Source: Symsagittifera roscoffensis
Taxonomy: Eukaryota > Xenacoelomorpha > Acoela > Convolutidae
NCBI RefSeq assembly: GCF_963678635.1
Contig: NC_087063.1
Span: 81,393,574-81,457,573, forward strand
DNA length: 64,000 bases
Reading direction: 5' to 3'
Shown: positions 33,799-45,129 of the stretch, piece by piece
How the letters are laid out: every line of letters begins with the position of its first letter
Position numbering within the stretch: the first letter of the stretch is position 1
Notes under the pieces: generated by a model
Database searches by the model: none
Told to the model about the DNA's origin: nothing
The model's input: only the letters and a program-made list of their open reading frames with translations
Made by a program: the position numbers and the translations under genes

Positions 33799-36600
33799 TC
33801 TCAATTTGTCACTTCTTAATACCTATACACACAATTCGATTGCTAGTGACCTTATAGTTTGACTACCAATAATAATAACACAACACAATAAATTTCACAA
33901 GATTCTATTAACTAGTGACCACGAATCCCTGTATGTTATCAGAGTACAGCTTGTATATAATTTACTCACACTAACCGGTTATCGGTCGTAAGATTTGAGA
34001 ACTAGCACAATATGATGTTATCAGTCAATTTAATGATAATGTACTCACTACCCAATCAAGCACAAATTATGTTGATTTAAATTCCAAAAAAAAATAACAG
34101 AATAAGAATACCTTCATGAAAAACGTATTTTTATTGTACTTTTAGTCAGTCGCAGTACAATTTTCGAACTTGTATTTTAAAGAAAAAGCTTTCCCTGCTT
34201 GGTGCTGCACCAAACAGACAAAACTTTAAAGGCAGTAATTTTTTCAAGTGGGCGTCTATTGCACCCACCGAGTACTGTGTTACCTATCTGCCGTCGGACT
34301 GCCCGAACTAGACCTACTAAAATCCTCAGGGCAGTCACTTTTCACAAAAACGTATTGGGTTTCAATCCACACCAATGAATTACGCTCTTTTTAGTTTAGA
34401 CTTAGTGTCGCGAATATCCGAGTTCGAACCTGTTTTGTTTTGGTCTGGTCTTTATTGAAAGGTAAGTTACCAGTGCAGTCACTGATTCCTAGCCTGTCTG
34501 CTAATAACCTAATACCTCTCACTGTGGTCTTTCCTTCTGTTTACCTAAGTCTTTTGATAAAATAATACCCCTCCAGATTGGCAAAAATAGGACCCTTCCG
34601 GATTGGCAGAATTGAGACCCCTCCAGATTGGGACCCCTCTGAGTTAGTAAATATAAGACCCCTCCGGATTGGGACCCCTCCGGTTTTGTGAAAACAAGAC
34701 CCTTCCGAATTGGGACCCCTCCAAATTTGAAAAAAATTTGGAACCCTCCGGATTGAGAGCCCTCTTCTTTTGTAAAAGTAGCTTTTCGGAGATTTCCTTC
34801 TTTCAACCTATACCCCTCCCGATACGTTCTCCGATGTTATTATGCTTTTTATATTAACTAGGAAGGGTATGTGATCCTTTCCTAGACCCTTCCGGATTGA
34901 AGTTAAGCCTCTTATTTGACAATTCACGCTAACGGTGAAGGATCTTATTAAGGTTTTCTTGTGCCTTTAGCCTTCCCTTTTCGTCTAGAATAACCTAAAA
35001 ATACTTTATTCAATCGCTTTTACCTTTTGGTAGGGGTGTAAGGGTTTTCCAAAAAAAATTTATAAAACGTGAGGGGTCTACCCCTCCCGAATTGGTGAAT
35101 TTGCTAAAAACGATCTCAAAAATTTTTTTACGCTTACTTTTTTGAAAAACTTTTGTCCCTATTAGTAAGCTCAATTACTTTCTGATCTGTTGGTACCAAG
35201 ATCAACTGGATCTGCCCAGTAGTTCCAAAGTTATTAACAAAAACGTCTTTTTTCTAAAGTCAAGAAATTTCTCCCTTATAGGTTCCGCCTAACTTTTTCC
35301 GCAATTCTGTTCTTTTCGACCTAAAAATTATTGATCCGAGCTCAAAAGGCCTATACCCTTCTAGTTCAATGAAAAAGACTCGATCTAAAACGCTTTAGTT
35401 GAAAAAATTTGCGAAAAACTATGCTACCTGGACCCCTCCGGGTTGATGAATCCACTGAATCAAACACGTTAAGTTCGATTTCTCTGCAACCCGGAAGGCT
35501 TTCGGGTAGCGGGTTTTAAAACTTGTAGATTCACTAGAGGACGTTGTCCGAACAACTATTTTTACTGTCCTAACTCAAAAATTTCAAAAAAACTTTCGGA
35601 ATTTATAGTGTTCCGTTTTCTCAAAAATCACGAAAATTCGGTTTTTGGCTCCAAAATAGTTCCAACCACTTCCGAACTAAACTTAACCGGTTCTATCTAT
35701 TGAAGTAGTGCAGTTACGATGTAACACACTAATTTAGCGCTTTTTTTCGTTCTCAAAAAATATCGATATCTCAAAAATCACGATTTGTGGGGGGATCAAA
35801 ATATCGCTATTTTGACCCTAAAAACCGGTCTGCTTTCTGTGTTTTTTACTGAAAAAACATATAGGAGTATTAATATAGGCTATATAAGTAATAATATTAG
35901 TAATACTATACCCCTCCGGGTTTGTTTAATATCCGAATTAAGGTGCTTAACTCGGATATTCGCAGTTCGGTGAAGGGTCACTACAGTGCAGCACTGTCGA
36001 GCCCCCCATAGATTACTATCTTACTTTTTGTACCAAAAGGGATACAAAACTTGTTAACGATACCCAACAGTCGATTGTTGTTGTCGTTGAGCCCCTTCTT
36101 GTTGCTCCTTGTACTGCTTGCCGGATCAGTCTTCTCCCAAGACCCCTCCGGATTGAGCGCAAATCAGCAGACCCTTCCGGATTGAGCGCAATTTAGCATT
36201 AACGTGCTTGAATACTCAAACAACCCTACAGTACAAGCCTCACGGATTGAGCGCAAATCAGCAGACCCTTCCGGATTGAATGCAATTTAGCATTAACGTG
36301 CTTAAATACTCAAACAACCCTACAGTACTCAAACAACCCTACAGTACAAGCCTCTATAGTGTTTTTGGTCACGGAACACTCAGGAAATGACGGGACCGCG
36401 AATCCCCGCACCCTTCCTGGTTGGTGAATTTTCGGTCTTAACTAGGTTAAAAAGCTATTCACGGTAATCCGGAAGGCTTCCGCGTTCCAAACTACCCTTC
36501 CGCCCCGGCGGTTTTGGCCTATAAGGGGGTTAATGTGAGCATCCGCTCGGCGCGGAGTGCTCCTTAACGGTTCTGCCGGTCATGATGTTAAAAAAGAATA
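33799..36600 (-). other. Leader of element B
   Basis: 2.8 kb lies between the primer-binding site and the gag start, aligned with the leader of A. It holds a CCTCCGGATTGG repeat cluster (34565-34770), scattered further copies (34890, 35085, 35430, 36145-36275) and a locally duplicated stretch at 36140-36350 (AGACCCTTCCGGATTGAGCGCAA, and CAACCCTACAGTA three times). A hairpin-prone GAGCATCCGC...GCGGAGTGCTC lies at 36537-36561, close to the primer site. No credible gene. Confidence 0.65.
34565..34770. repeat. CCTCCGGATTGG repeat cluster in leader of element B
   Basis: About ten degenerate copies of GACCCCTCCGGATTGG, at the same relative place as in element A but with fewer units. Copy number thus differs between elements while the core sequence is kept. 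Confidence 0.75.
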
Positions 36601-36615
36601 ACACCCAGGAGCGAC
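36601..36615 (-). promoter_or_regulatory. Primer-binding site of element B
   Basis: The minus strand reads TGTCGCTCCTGGGTGT, starting 13 bases inside the LTR border. It differs from the intact site in E by one base (T for the second G of TGG). This would weaken pairing to the tRNA CCA end and fits an old copy. Confidence 0.6.
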
Positions 36616-36628
36616 ATAAAAAGATCTA

Positions 36629-37539
36629 TGTAACATTCGCCCGGAAGATACATATCGACGGAAAATAAAATTAGGCCTAAAACGACTGGCCAACGTCTAA
36701 ACAGAGCTTTACATGCTTTTAACCGTCTCTACCAAAGCCAGTTCTTTTGGTGGTCTCTCCAACATCGCGTCGACAAAAACGTTACTGTTCTCCAGCTTCG
36801 ACCAGAACGCTCAAATTAACTTAATTACATGCAGAAATAGTGAGCTCATGGCTGGGTCTCAGTATCCCCAGACCACGAGGTCACTCCTAAAAACAGGGCT
36901 ACTACTATTTGTTGAATTATTATTGTTTTTGTTCAGTAGATAAAAATCATCATTTCCATCGAAGATGGATCAACCCTTTCCCCCAACTCCTAGCTTCTCA
37001 TCCTAGCAAAATGAATTCAGATGTTAATTAAATTCAATTCAGGACAAAATAGGGAAGCTAAAAGTTTATATAACAGGATAAAAGTTTCAGTCCCGAAACC
37101 CTTCCGGATTCTTGCATCCACTGAATCAAGTATGTTAATCTTGACTTCTCCGTAATCCGTAAGGCTGTCTTCCACCCTTCATCGTTGTCTGCAACGGCCT
37201 TGCAACTATTGTAGCGCAACTCGGAACGGTCTCTGCCATTCCTGCTTTTTTCTGATTCCGATTCTCTATTTTTCCGTTGTTGTCGTCGTCGCAACTATCG
37301 TTGTTGTGTTTTATTTCGGTTTTTTCTCTAAAATGGCTTTTTTTGACGTTTCTTAGAATTGTTACGTCATCAATTCGAATTTATAAAATTAGGAATTTCC
37401 AAATCCTTCAGCCTTCCCGATTTGTCTAATCGTTCGAATAACGCTCTTATTCCTTCAAAATCGCCAACTCGGAACGTTCGCCGCCAAAAACTCGAAACTG
37501 CTGCGTTTGCATCTTTGTCCATTCTGGTCGAATGTCACA
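36629..37539 (-). repeat. 5' LTR of element B
   Basis: Plus strand TGTAACATTCGCCCGG ... CGAATGTCACA. The primer-binding site on its low-coordinate side marks it as the 5' LTR. It lacks one arm of the hairpin present in the 3' LTR. The element's promoter should be in the high-coordinate half, but no TATA box is obvious. Confidence 0.87.
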
Positions 37540-38483
37540 GTACAAAATAATCAAAGATCATAAAAAGTGTCATACACATCATTACTTCAAAATTTTAAAA
37601 ATTTAATCAATCAAAACTTTACAAATATCACTGAAAGTATGTTACAACTATTATGTAACAACTTTAAACACTTTATCACAAATTTCTGAGAGTTTTCATC
37701 CTTTTTGTTTTCACAATTTCGTTTTGTCGCTAATTTTTATGCTATCATGTAAGTTGTTTCAAAATTTTGTTGTTTTAGCCAGAATTTTTCGATTCTGGAA
37801 CTATAGCCTTAGTGTCAGCTCCCTACTTCTAAACTCGTCGCGCGTGTTAATTGCCGGTCTCTCTTTCCTAATGTGCAGCGCCTCTAATGTAACTAACTTG
37901 ATGATGCTGGACGCCTGGTCGATTATTTTCCAATTAAACTCAGACTTACCTTTCTCACTACCACACTGCCTTATATGCTGTCCAACTGGGGTATCCTCTT
38001 TTCGGTGTTCCTCAATCCTTGTGGTGAGATGTCGGACCGTCAGGCCAATATAGATGGATTTGCACCCACAACATTTAAGTCTGTACACCACTTTTGATTT
38101 CAGTTCACTGGAAAAGGACATTTTAGAGAGGGCATTCAAGTTTTCATTTTCCTCGTCGTGAATATTATCAGCAATTTATAGCCCTGTATCACTCCAAGCT
38201 TCTGTGTGTTTTTCTCAGACATATATGAACCATTTACAATTCGGAGTACAATGTATTTGAGTATATCATGTAGCACACATAGTAGATGTTATTTAAATGC
38301 AGTTCAAGGCAATCCGGGAAGCTAAAAATTGTTGAAATGCGGTATTTTGACTTTTCCCAAGACTTTCCGGTTTTGTGGTCTTCACCAAATAAGCTCTCTC
38401 TTCAGCACCGGGAAAGGTTGCAATCTCGGCTCTCGGCCTTCCAGTATCGTCTGATTCACGTTGCAATCTCGGCGTTCGACACA
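37540..38483 (-). mobile_element. Penelope-like element fragment with GIY-YIG domain, and flanking DNA
   Basis: The 112-codon frame 38139-37801 reads VVYRLKCCGCKSIYIGLTVR, HLTTRIEEHRKED and LVTLEALHIRKERPAINTRD. This is the GIY-YIG nuclease pattern (Y...YIG, Arg in TRIEEH, Glu in LEALHI) with the CCxxC-type cysteines common in Penelope-like elements. No RT is visible next to it. The remaining bases (37540-37800 and 38140-38483) are AT-rich. The part ending GTTCGACACA before the next LTR is unassigned and could be the edge of another LTR. Confidence 0.6.
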
Positions 38484-39379
38484 TGTAACAGTCGCCTACT
38501 TCGGTCACATATGAGTTTTAAGAAAAATAGGCCCTATAACCATTGGCTCAAGAGTCAGGGACACTATCTCTTGTGTTTTTCTACCTCAAAAACGGTCGGA
38601 GCCAATTCGGTTCGCTTGTGAAATGAGACTAGAACCTGTTACAGCTTGAAGACCACTACCAAAATATCCCCCCACTCTAGAAAATAAGAACGTTCCCATA
38701 CTTAGGTCTCGAGATACCCAAAATACACGAACGCCGTTAAAAACAGGGTCGGAACAATCCGTTAAGTTACTTTTTATTGGACAGTGGAACTTTGATCCAT
38801 TTCAGATGGATCAACCTAAAACTCGCCTTATCTCAACATAACAATCATAAAACACAATCGAGAATACTAAATTTGGAACTCACATATCGACACACTCGAG
38901 AATAGGGAGTAATTAAATTGATGAGCAACTCGAGAATTAAATAAAATAACTTGAGTAGTTTAATACTAATCGGTTTTAATAAAGGAAATAAGTTTAGACT
39001 CTAGAATTGAAGTTTTTGTCTGAGCCATTGGGACACTCCAGCTGTCCACCTTTCCGTTGAAGGTTCACTCTAGCTCAGTTCGAATAATTGTACTCTTCTC
39101 TCGCGATTATCTCGTCTCCTATTTCAGGATAAGACGGCTCTACTCGTGTCTTATTTTGTATCTGGAAATTGCGAATAGCAATTTCCTGTTGTTTTCTTAA
39201 GTATTTTCCCGCAATTGTAAATTTGGTCGTTCTGATTTTTCACTTTTTGTTTTCAGTTGTTGCGAGAAAACTGAGCATGACAGGCTCCATTCGAAATTTT
39301 GAAAAATAAAATTTCACTCGAAAATCACGTATTTTTGTGTCCCTCAAGGTCAAACTTCCAGATATGACCGACTGGCACA
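38484..39379 (-). repeat. 3' LTR of element E
   Basis: Plus-strand ends are TGTAACAGTCGCC and GACCGACTGGCACA; 896 bp, TG...CA. Position 8 of the terminus is G here and T in family 1, with the matching change at the other end. A polypurine tract follows at 39380. Confidence 0.87.
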
Positions 39380-39391
39380 TACTCCCCGGAC
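39380..39391 (-). promoter_or_regulatory. Polypurine tract of element E
   Basis: The minus strand reads GTCCGGGGAGTA directly before the 3' LTR, identical to element D (51938-51949). Confidence 0.65.
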
Positions 39392-39815
39392 TCAAGAACG
39401 ATGTCCTCATCGCGTGCTGCCTCTGTCAGTGAATCCCCAGAAATCCGAGTGTCACTCAAGATACAGTGCCAGTGGTCATTTACAGAAGTTTGCAGCAGAC
39501 TTAAGTTTATCTACCTTCCAATATTCACAACCATATAAAATTTTCACACTATCGCTAAACAGCAATAAAAATCTGCACACACCTGCACCTATGAATTCTC
39601 GCTTTTTAAGCTGGTAGTTTGAAATTTCTTTTGTCCTATTCAATCAGGAAATTGTCATGCAGCATTTTGATTTATATAACAGATATAGCATATTAATAAC
39701 ATTATCTCATTTGTTAAAATTTCTTTTTCGTGAACCCAGATTTCATCCAAGTTCACCCTCGAGCCCCCTCCCTCTCAAGACTCAAGACTCTAGAATTTCC
39801 TTTTGAGCCACCGGC
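39392..39815 (-). other. Region between ORF3 stop and 3' LTR of element E
   Basis: About 420 non-coding bases belonging to the element. Not visibly similar to the matching part of B and D. Nothing further seen. Confidence 0.45.
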
Positions 39816-41720
39816 TCACCTCGTGTTCGTCACCCTCGAGGTACCCGAACCAGATATATTTGACACTGTGATCTGTTTCAATAGTGCCTCTTCATCATCG
39901 GAGCTGATCACAATCTCCTCCCAAGCCTTCAGCTGTTCATAGGATAGCATCCACTCCCTTTGCTCCTGAAATCTCTTCACTTGATTTGGTAAGCTCTTCA
40001 TCTTCGACTCCCGGTTCAAACAGAAGGAATTGTGAAGACTCAGGCTTACATTCTTCGCCAGGTCCTCCTCCAGTATCGACTCCCTCGCTCTAGTGTTGTT
40101 TCTGTATACTCTATCCACTCTCTTCCACCCCGTCGTGATCGCATTTCGATGGGTCAGCAGAGGTCTCTTGTAGGCATCTGGTCCTATCTCGGCCTGGAAC
40201 TGTCGATATTCCTTTTGATGTTTCCTCGTGTGATCCTTCGTCACCACGTATAACCAGGACGATAACGTCACGCGAAACCAAGGAAAGAACCTCAAGCGGC
40301 TCCACATGTGTCTGACTTCCATTGGTATGGCGAATACCTTGCATGCGGTCTCGAACAACTCAAGTCTCCTGCTGTTATCTATCGCGTGAATCGACTCTGC
40401 CGTTGGCGTCTTCGATTCCCGATACTTTGCTATATTTTCTTCAATCCATCGTAGAGCCAGCATCGTGCTCACCACCAGGATGGTCACCTTTTGCTGATGA
40501 TCGGGCAGTCCCAACGACCTGATTTCTTCCACATCCCAGATCAGGCAGAGATTGGCGTGGTCTGGGTACCACACTGTCTGCGCCAGACAGTGGCATGGAC
40601 AATCCCCGTGTGTGAGGTCGATGCTCCTAAGATTGCGTTCTCCCGAGGCTTCTAGGAGAGGCTCAAGTTCCATCATCTTCTCGTGTATCACGTCGATCTC
40701 TTCCAAGTTTGGAGCACCAACCATGGGTTTCCCGATCACGTTTTGTCTCTCGTGGTCACTTGTATTTTCGCCCTCCAAACCTAGAAGTTCTTCATCCCAG
40801 ATTTCACTCAAGTCGTCCCTCTGTTCTTTCGGCACTGTTCCTCGGATCTTCCTCAACAGCTTGTGTGAATGATGCGACATCCGAGCCAGTCTTACACATT
40901 TGGTCACTGAGAAGGCTTTGTCTATCAGTACCTTCTGGCTGGACACTTCTACCATCGCCATGTGTAATGGATAGTGGCTGCCACATAGGTTGGCCATCAC
41001 TGACCCCACTAGGGACTTCGCATTTAGAGGCAGACCATAGGTTTTGCTCATGGGAAATTCCATCTCCGCTTCGAGTCAAACCTTCATACTCTTGATGTGT
41101 TTCTGGGTCACTTGCAACACTCCGGGCCATGACTCCACGCTCAACGCGGTCACCAAGTGGTGTTCTGACTCTAGCCTCTCCAGTGACTGGAGACTGCACA
41201 TTCTTGAGAAAAATCCCAGAGCTGTTCCTAGGTTCACTGTGGTACTCGCGTAACACTGAGCCACTATCTGTATGTCACTCTTCTCCCTTTCGGTAATGTC
41301 TTCAAACCAGGTGACTAGGTCTTCTTTCTGGAAAGACTGTATCCTGACGCATGATCGTCCATCGCAGGTGTGCTCGCCATTCCCACACGTCGAGTCAAGA
41401 CAACTGCCCGGCTCCATTTTCTTTACCGACCCTGTTCCACTCGTCACCTCACTCGACTCCTTCACATGAGGCAAGATCAGTCTATGTACTATACTCAATG
41501 TCGCCAAATCTTCAACCTCTGTCGGCGCTAGTCTCACTCGCTCCGTGACTTCCTCGATCACGCTCGCATGGGGATGTGGACACCAGGAGGGCCTGAGCAA
41601 TTTCCACACCACTCCCAGATTCGTGGTCAACATGCCGTTCCCGTTACCCATTTTCAGTTCGACTCTTTTACTTGAGCGCGGCACACTTATTACTCACGGT
41701 GTTTTCTCGAGAATCAAACC
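39816..41720 (-). pseudogene. ORF3 C-terminal region of element E (one in-frame stop)
   Basis: 41684-41076 and 41063-39816 are in the same phase, split by a single TGA near 41073. They align with 17800-15868 of B: VSVPRSSKRVELKMG, LLRPSWCPHPHAS, PGSCLDSTCGNGEHTCDGRSC (C-x4-C-x6-C-x4-C), LTHGDCPCHCLAQTVWYPDHANLCLIWD and LSLHNSFCLNRESK. About 500 bp between the cysteine cluster and the CHC block is present here and missing in B (DIQIVAQCYASTTVNLG, MANLCGSHYPLHMAMVEV). Conservation of these cysteines between families is the best evidence that ORF3 encodes a real protein. Function unknown. Confidence 0.7.
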
Positions 41721-41724
41721 TAGG

Positions 41725-42599
41725 CTAGGTCTCTCTCTCTCCACAGTGTCTATCTCCATTCATTTCCCCAGGGCTGTGGATGTCGTCATTCAGCTTCACG
41801 CATACTATTCTCTTTACTATCTTCATGTCATCCTCTGGCACCAGATTTGTTCTGACATTTGAGTTGCATGATAGTTCCCTGAATGGTTTCCTCGAAACTG
41901 CAATTCTTTCAAGTTCTTTACCTCCTCGTACTTCCTGTACGTCCAAGTTGAAGGTTACTGTTGACGGATCTGTTTGTAATTCCCTGTCGCGGTGTCTAAT
42001 CTTTTCTTCTGCCAATATCATGCAGAGACTATCTTGATTGTCGCTGCTCTCTTCCGAGTCCTCATCCCACATTTCACACTCCCCGGACGAATTTCCTCCT
42101 AAGTGTTTCCTTCCTCCGTGGACGTGGACCGCTCCCGGGACTCTTGACCTAGTCCCAGGTATTCAGCCTCTTCCTTGAACTCCACTCTCTTTTTCCTAAC
42201 CCGAGTCTGTTCAAGTATGTCGGCTGGGATTTTTTCAACCAGTGACTGCACCACTTCCTTTCCATCAGTGTTAGTCACCTTCGAGATACTTCCATCACTA
42301 CCTATCCCGCTCTTTTGCAGTATTGTGACCTCAGGCTCCGCCTTACTATTTTCTTGGATCACAGGCTTATCATCTGCTAGTTTCTCGAGTAACCTCTTTA
42401 AGTCATCGTCCATTTGTGCCTCTCCCGTCTCCACCTGGTTAAGATCATAGCCTTTTGCTTTGAGCCTCTCCCTTACGATCTTTGACTTAAGCATTATTCC
42501 TATCGGCATCCCTCGTTTTTTTTTCAAGATTGTTTTCTCTGGGCTTTCTTTTGGTAATTCGGGTGATCTTCTATTGGTTTGCCTGATTTGTCCAACCAT
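41725..42599 (-). pseudogene. Tether fragment of element E, ending at a large deletion
   Basis: 42599-42099 and 42072-41725 correspond to the connector after RNase H. LERIAVSRKPF aligns with LETIAVSKRSI of B and D, and KIVKRIVCVKLNDDIHSPGEMN aligns with AKIWCVKMEEDTHQPNELN. Just after that, near 41760, sequence switches to ORF3 (LGLILEKTP), so integrase and the macrodomain-like tail are gone. The two pieces are frameshifted against each other and against RNase H. Confidence 0.7.
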
Positions 42600-45115
42600 C
42601 TCGTGAGTGGAAGACTGTCGTACGTTTCCTTGTCCATGAAGGAGAAGCCATCCTTGATCTCAGGTCTATCTGCCTCCCTCTGTTCTTGTCTCTCGTAGAA
42701 CTCCGTCTTCTTGCTGAAGCTGTCAGCATTTTGATGTTTGTCTCGTGTTCTATGCTCAATTATCATGTTGTATCCGTGCAGGCGAACTATCCACCTCCCA
42801 ATGTAACTTTGGTCCATTGAGTACGTCTTCAGCCAGCTTAGTGTCCTGTTGTCGACTCGCAGCTTGAATGGCTCGCTGCCTAGGTATGCTCTATATTTCT
42901 CTACAAAGGTAACCACCGCGAACATCTCCGCTTTCGGTGCCCCGTACTTCATTTCCGTGTCACTTAGGACTTTGCTCCCGTACGCTATTGGTCTCGAGAC
43001 TGTCTTCCCGTTCCACTGTTGTTCCTGATGGAGAATTCCAGAAATCGCTACTACCGACGCATCCGTATCCAGCACGTACATCCCTTTCTCTATTGGCATC
43101 CCTAGTACCGGTGCATCGCACAACTCTTTCTTTATTCTCTGGAATGACTCTTCTGCTGCGTTGTTCCACGTGAACTTCTTGCCCTTGTGTCTCATTAACT
43201 GTTGCATCGGATAAACCTTGTCTGTATAGCCTTTGATGAATTCTCTGTAGTAATTTGCAAAACCCAGGAAGCTCATCAATTGGTGTTCCGTTTTTGGCGA
43301 TTTCCAAGTAAGAACTGCTTCTACTGCGTCTGGATCTGGTCTGATGCCATATCTGTCCACCATCCTGCCCAAGTATTTTATCGAATCCTTGAGTATCTCA
43401 CACTTGGATGGTTTGCACTTTAGCCCCGACCTCTTCATACACGCAAATACTTCGTCAAGTCTCTCAACGTGGTCTTCCAGTGTGGGTGTCGCTATTACCA
43501 CGTCATCCACATAGCACATTGCCAGATTGCCGTACTTCTTCGTCACGCCTATCAGCGCGTGTGCCATCACCCGCTGAAATGTGGCAGTGGCATTGCAAAG
43601 ACCAAACGGCATCCGTTTCCATTGAAACAGACCCAACTCGCAGGCAAACCCTGTCTTGTCCCTGTCCTGCTTCCTGAGTGGTACCTGCCAAAAAGCCGAG
43701 CCTAAATCAAGAGTCGTAAAAAATTTTGCATCACCTAACTTCGAGAGGCTCTCATCAATCCTAGGTATGGGATAGGCATCCTTCACCGTGACGGAGTTCA
43801 GGTATCGAAAGTCACAACAAAACCTCAACTGGTCACCTTTCTTTTTGGCCATCACTACTCCACACGCCCACGGTGATTTGGATGGTTCTATCATGTCATA
43901 CTCTAGTAGCGTTTCAATCTCCTTTCTACACGCATCCGATTTGTGTGGGGTCATGCGCCTCTCCCCCTCCCTGTGCGGTATTGCGTTTTCCTCAAGTTCT
44001 ATTTCATGCTCAACAAAATTACAACACCCGATGTCTGCCTTATGTCTTGAAAAAACTTCCTCGTTCCGTTCTAGTACGTCCTTGATGGCTTCGAGCTGTT
44101 CGTCCAATAACTTGCCTCTTAAATGTTTAATTTCCGGTAGGACCGGTTTATCACTCTGCATTTCATCTAGTGTGGGCCGTTCCGGGAAATTCGAACAGCT
44201 CGATAGTCCATCGTCTGTCTCTGACTTAAGTGATTTTACAAGACCTGATGAACCTTTTATTTTCTTCAATCGTCTCATGATACAAATTTTGTCCCTATGA
44301 TTGGGACAATCAACAACTTCATTTTGTTTATGGTTTTCAGTCATTTCATATCGAGTTTTTACGGGTAAAGCATATCCCAGTTTCCTCCCCCTCTGTATCG
44401 TGATTGGTATGTCAAGGGTATTCAACAAGACACTCACGCAGAGACCGCTCTTCTTTATCGAGAAGGATCTTCCTAAAACAGCAGCACTTTGACTATTTGG
44501 ATTTGGGACTATGCATACCTGCTTGTTGTCACTTAGTTCATTGTAATTTTTCATTCGTAAGCTTACGATCGCCGCTTCGTTCGCCTTTAGTCTCACTCTC
44601 CTACTCAAGAATACCGGTGCTTTGGTCTCATTTGCCATTATTAAATTTACCGGTTTAATTGCGTACCTCCTATCCGGGTTCCGTATCCTGAACATTGCGT
44701 TGTTTAGATCAATCGCTACATCAAAGTTCCTGATGAAAACCCTGCCTAAAATGAATTGGTCAGACTCATCTAGGTTTTCTACCACAAGAAAGCTCATCCA
44801 CAGGTTACGTTCCCCCAGATTCAGGGCTATTATCGGCGTTCTGCCCAACACCCGCAGCGCCTCTTTGTTTGCAGCTGACAACCGTATTCTTGAATCTATC
44901 AAATCATTTTTTTTGAAGCCCATTCGTTCCCAAGTTTCGATTGATATGACACTCAAGACCGCTCCCGTATCAAGTAACCCATGTAACTGAGTCTTCTTGC
45001 CACTTATGTCAAGCACGTGTGCTGTCACATCCGCCTCTGTCCCGGTGTGCATTGCATCTTCCTCAAGCATGGCGCAGTGTCCAATCGATCTCACTTTCAA
45101 CTCTTCTTTTCCCAC
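42524..45115 (-). CDS. Protease, reverse transcriptase and RNase H of element E (open over 863 codons)
   Basis: Contains, in order: protease (LLDTGAVLSVIS, FILGRVFIRNFDVAIDL), linker (VPNPNSQSAAVLGRSFSI, KLGYALPVKTRYEMTEN), RT (AKKKGDQLRFCCDFRYLN, FTTLDLGSAFWQVPL, FGLCNATATFQRVM, CYVDDVVIATP, FLGFANYYREFIKG) and RNase H (YVLDTDASVVAISGILHQEQ, EMFAVVTFVEKYRAYLG, KHQNADSFSKK). It runs in a single frame across the point where B and D change phase. All RT catalytic aspartates are present. It ends at a frameshift after RNase H near 42530. The best preserved Pol fragment of its family here. Confidence 0.88.
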   Translation of the reverse strand: MGKEELKVRSIGHCAMLEEDAMHTGTEADVTAHVLDISGKKTQLHGLLDTGAVLSVISIETWERMGFKKNDLIDSRIRLSAANKEALRVLGRTPIIALNLGERNLWMSFLVVENLDESDQFILGRVFIRNFDVAIDLNNAMFRIRNPDRRYAIKPVNLIMANETKAPVFLSRRVRLKANEAAIVSLRMKNYNELSDNKQVCIVPNPNSQSAAVLGRSFSIKKSGLCVSVLLNTLDIPITIQRGRKLGYALPVKTRYEMTENHKQNEVVDCPNHRDKICIMRRLKKIKGSSGLVKSLKSETDDGLSSCSNFPERPTLDEMQSDKPVLPEIKHLRGKLLDEQLEAIKDVLERNEEVFSRHKADIGCCNFVEHEIELEENAIPHREGERRMTPHKSDACRKEIETLLEYDMIEPSKSPWACGVVMAKKKGDQLRFCCDFRYLNSVTVKDAYPIPRIDESLSKLGDAKFFTTLDLGSAFWQVPLRKQDRDKTGFACELGLFQWKRMPFGLCNATATFQRVMAHALIGVTKKYGNLAMCYVDDVVIATPTLEDHVERLDEVFACMKRSGLKCKPSKCEILKDSIKYLGRMVDRYGIRPDPDAVEAVLTWKSPKTEHQLMSFLGFANYYREFIKGYTDKVYPMQQLMRHKGKKFTWNNAAEESFQRIKKELCDAPVLGMPIEKGMYVLDTDASVVAISGILHQEQQWNGKTVSRPIAYGSKVLSDTEMKYGAPKAEMFAVVTFVEKYRAYLGSEPFKLRVDNRTLSWLKTYSMDQSYIGRWIVRLHGYNMIIEHRTRDKHQNADSFSKKTEFYERQEQREADRPEIKDGFSFMDKETYDSLPLTRWLDKSGKPIEDHPNYQKKAQRKQS

Positions 45116-45129
45116 ATAGATTTGCCCTA

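Larger units (their letters stand above)
14126..37539 (-). mobile_element. Element B: LTR-to-LTR giant Ty3/gypsy retrotransposon with ORF3 (about 23.4 kb)
   Basis: Bounded by two LTRs of 915 and 911 bp, about 93% identical over the part I compared. The element reads on the minus strand: 5' LTR, PBS, 2.8 kb leader, gag, pol ending in a macrodomain-like tail, spacer, ORF3, short 3' region, 3' LTR. This is far longer than usual Ty3/gypsy elements (roughly 5-10 kb); the extra length is the leader and ORF3. Coding regions have numerous stops, frameshifts and small deletions, so the copy is old and inactive. I do not find a clean target-site duplication: flanks read CTGTA (left) and GTACA (right), sharing only GTA. 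Confidence 0.85.
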
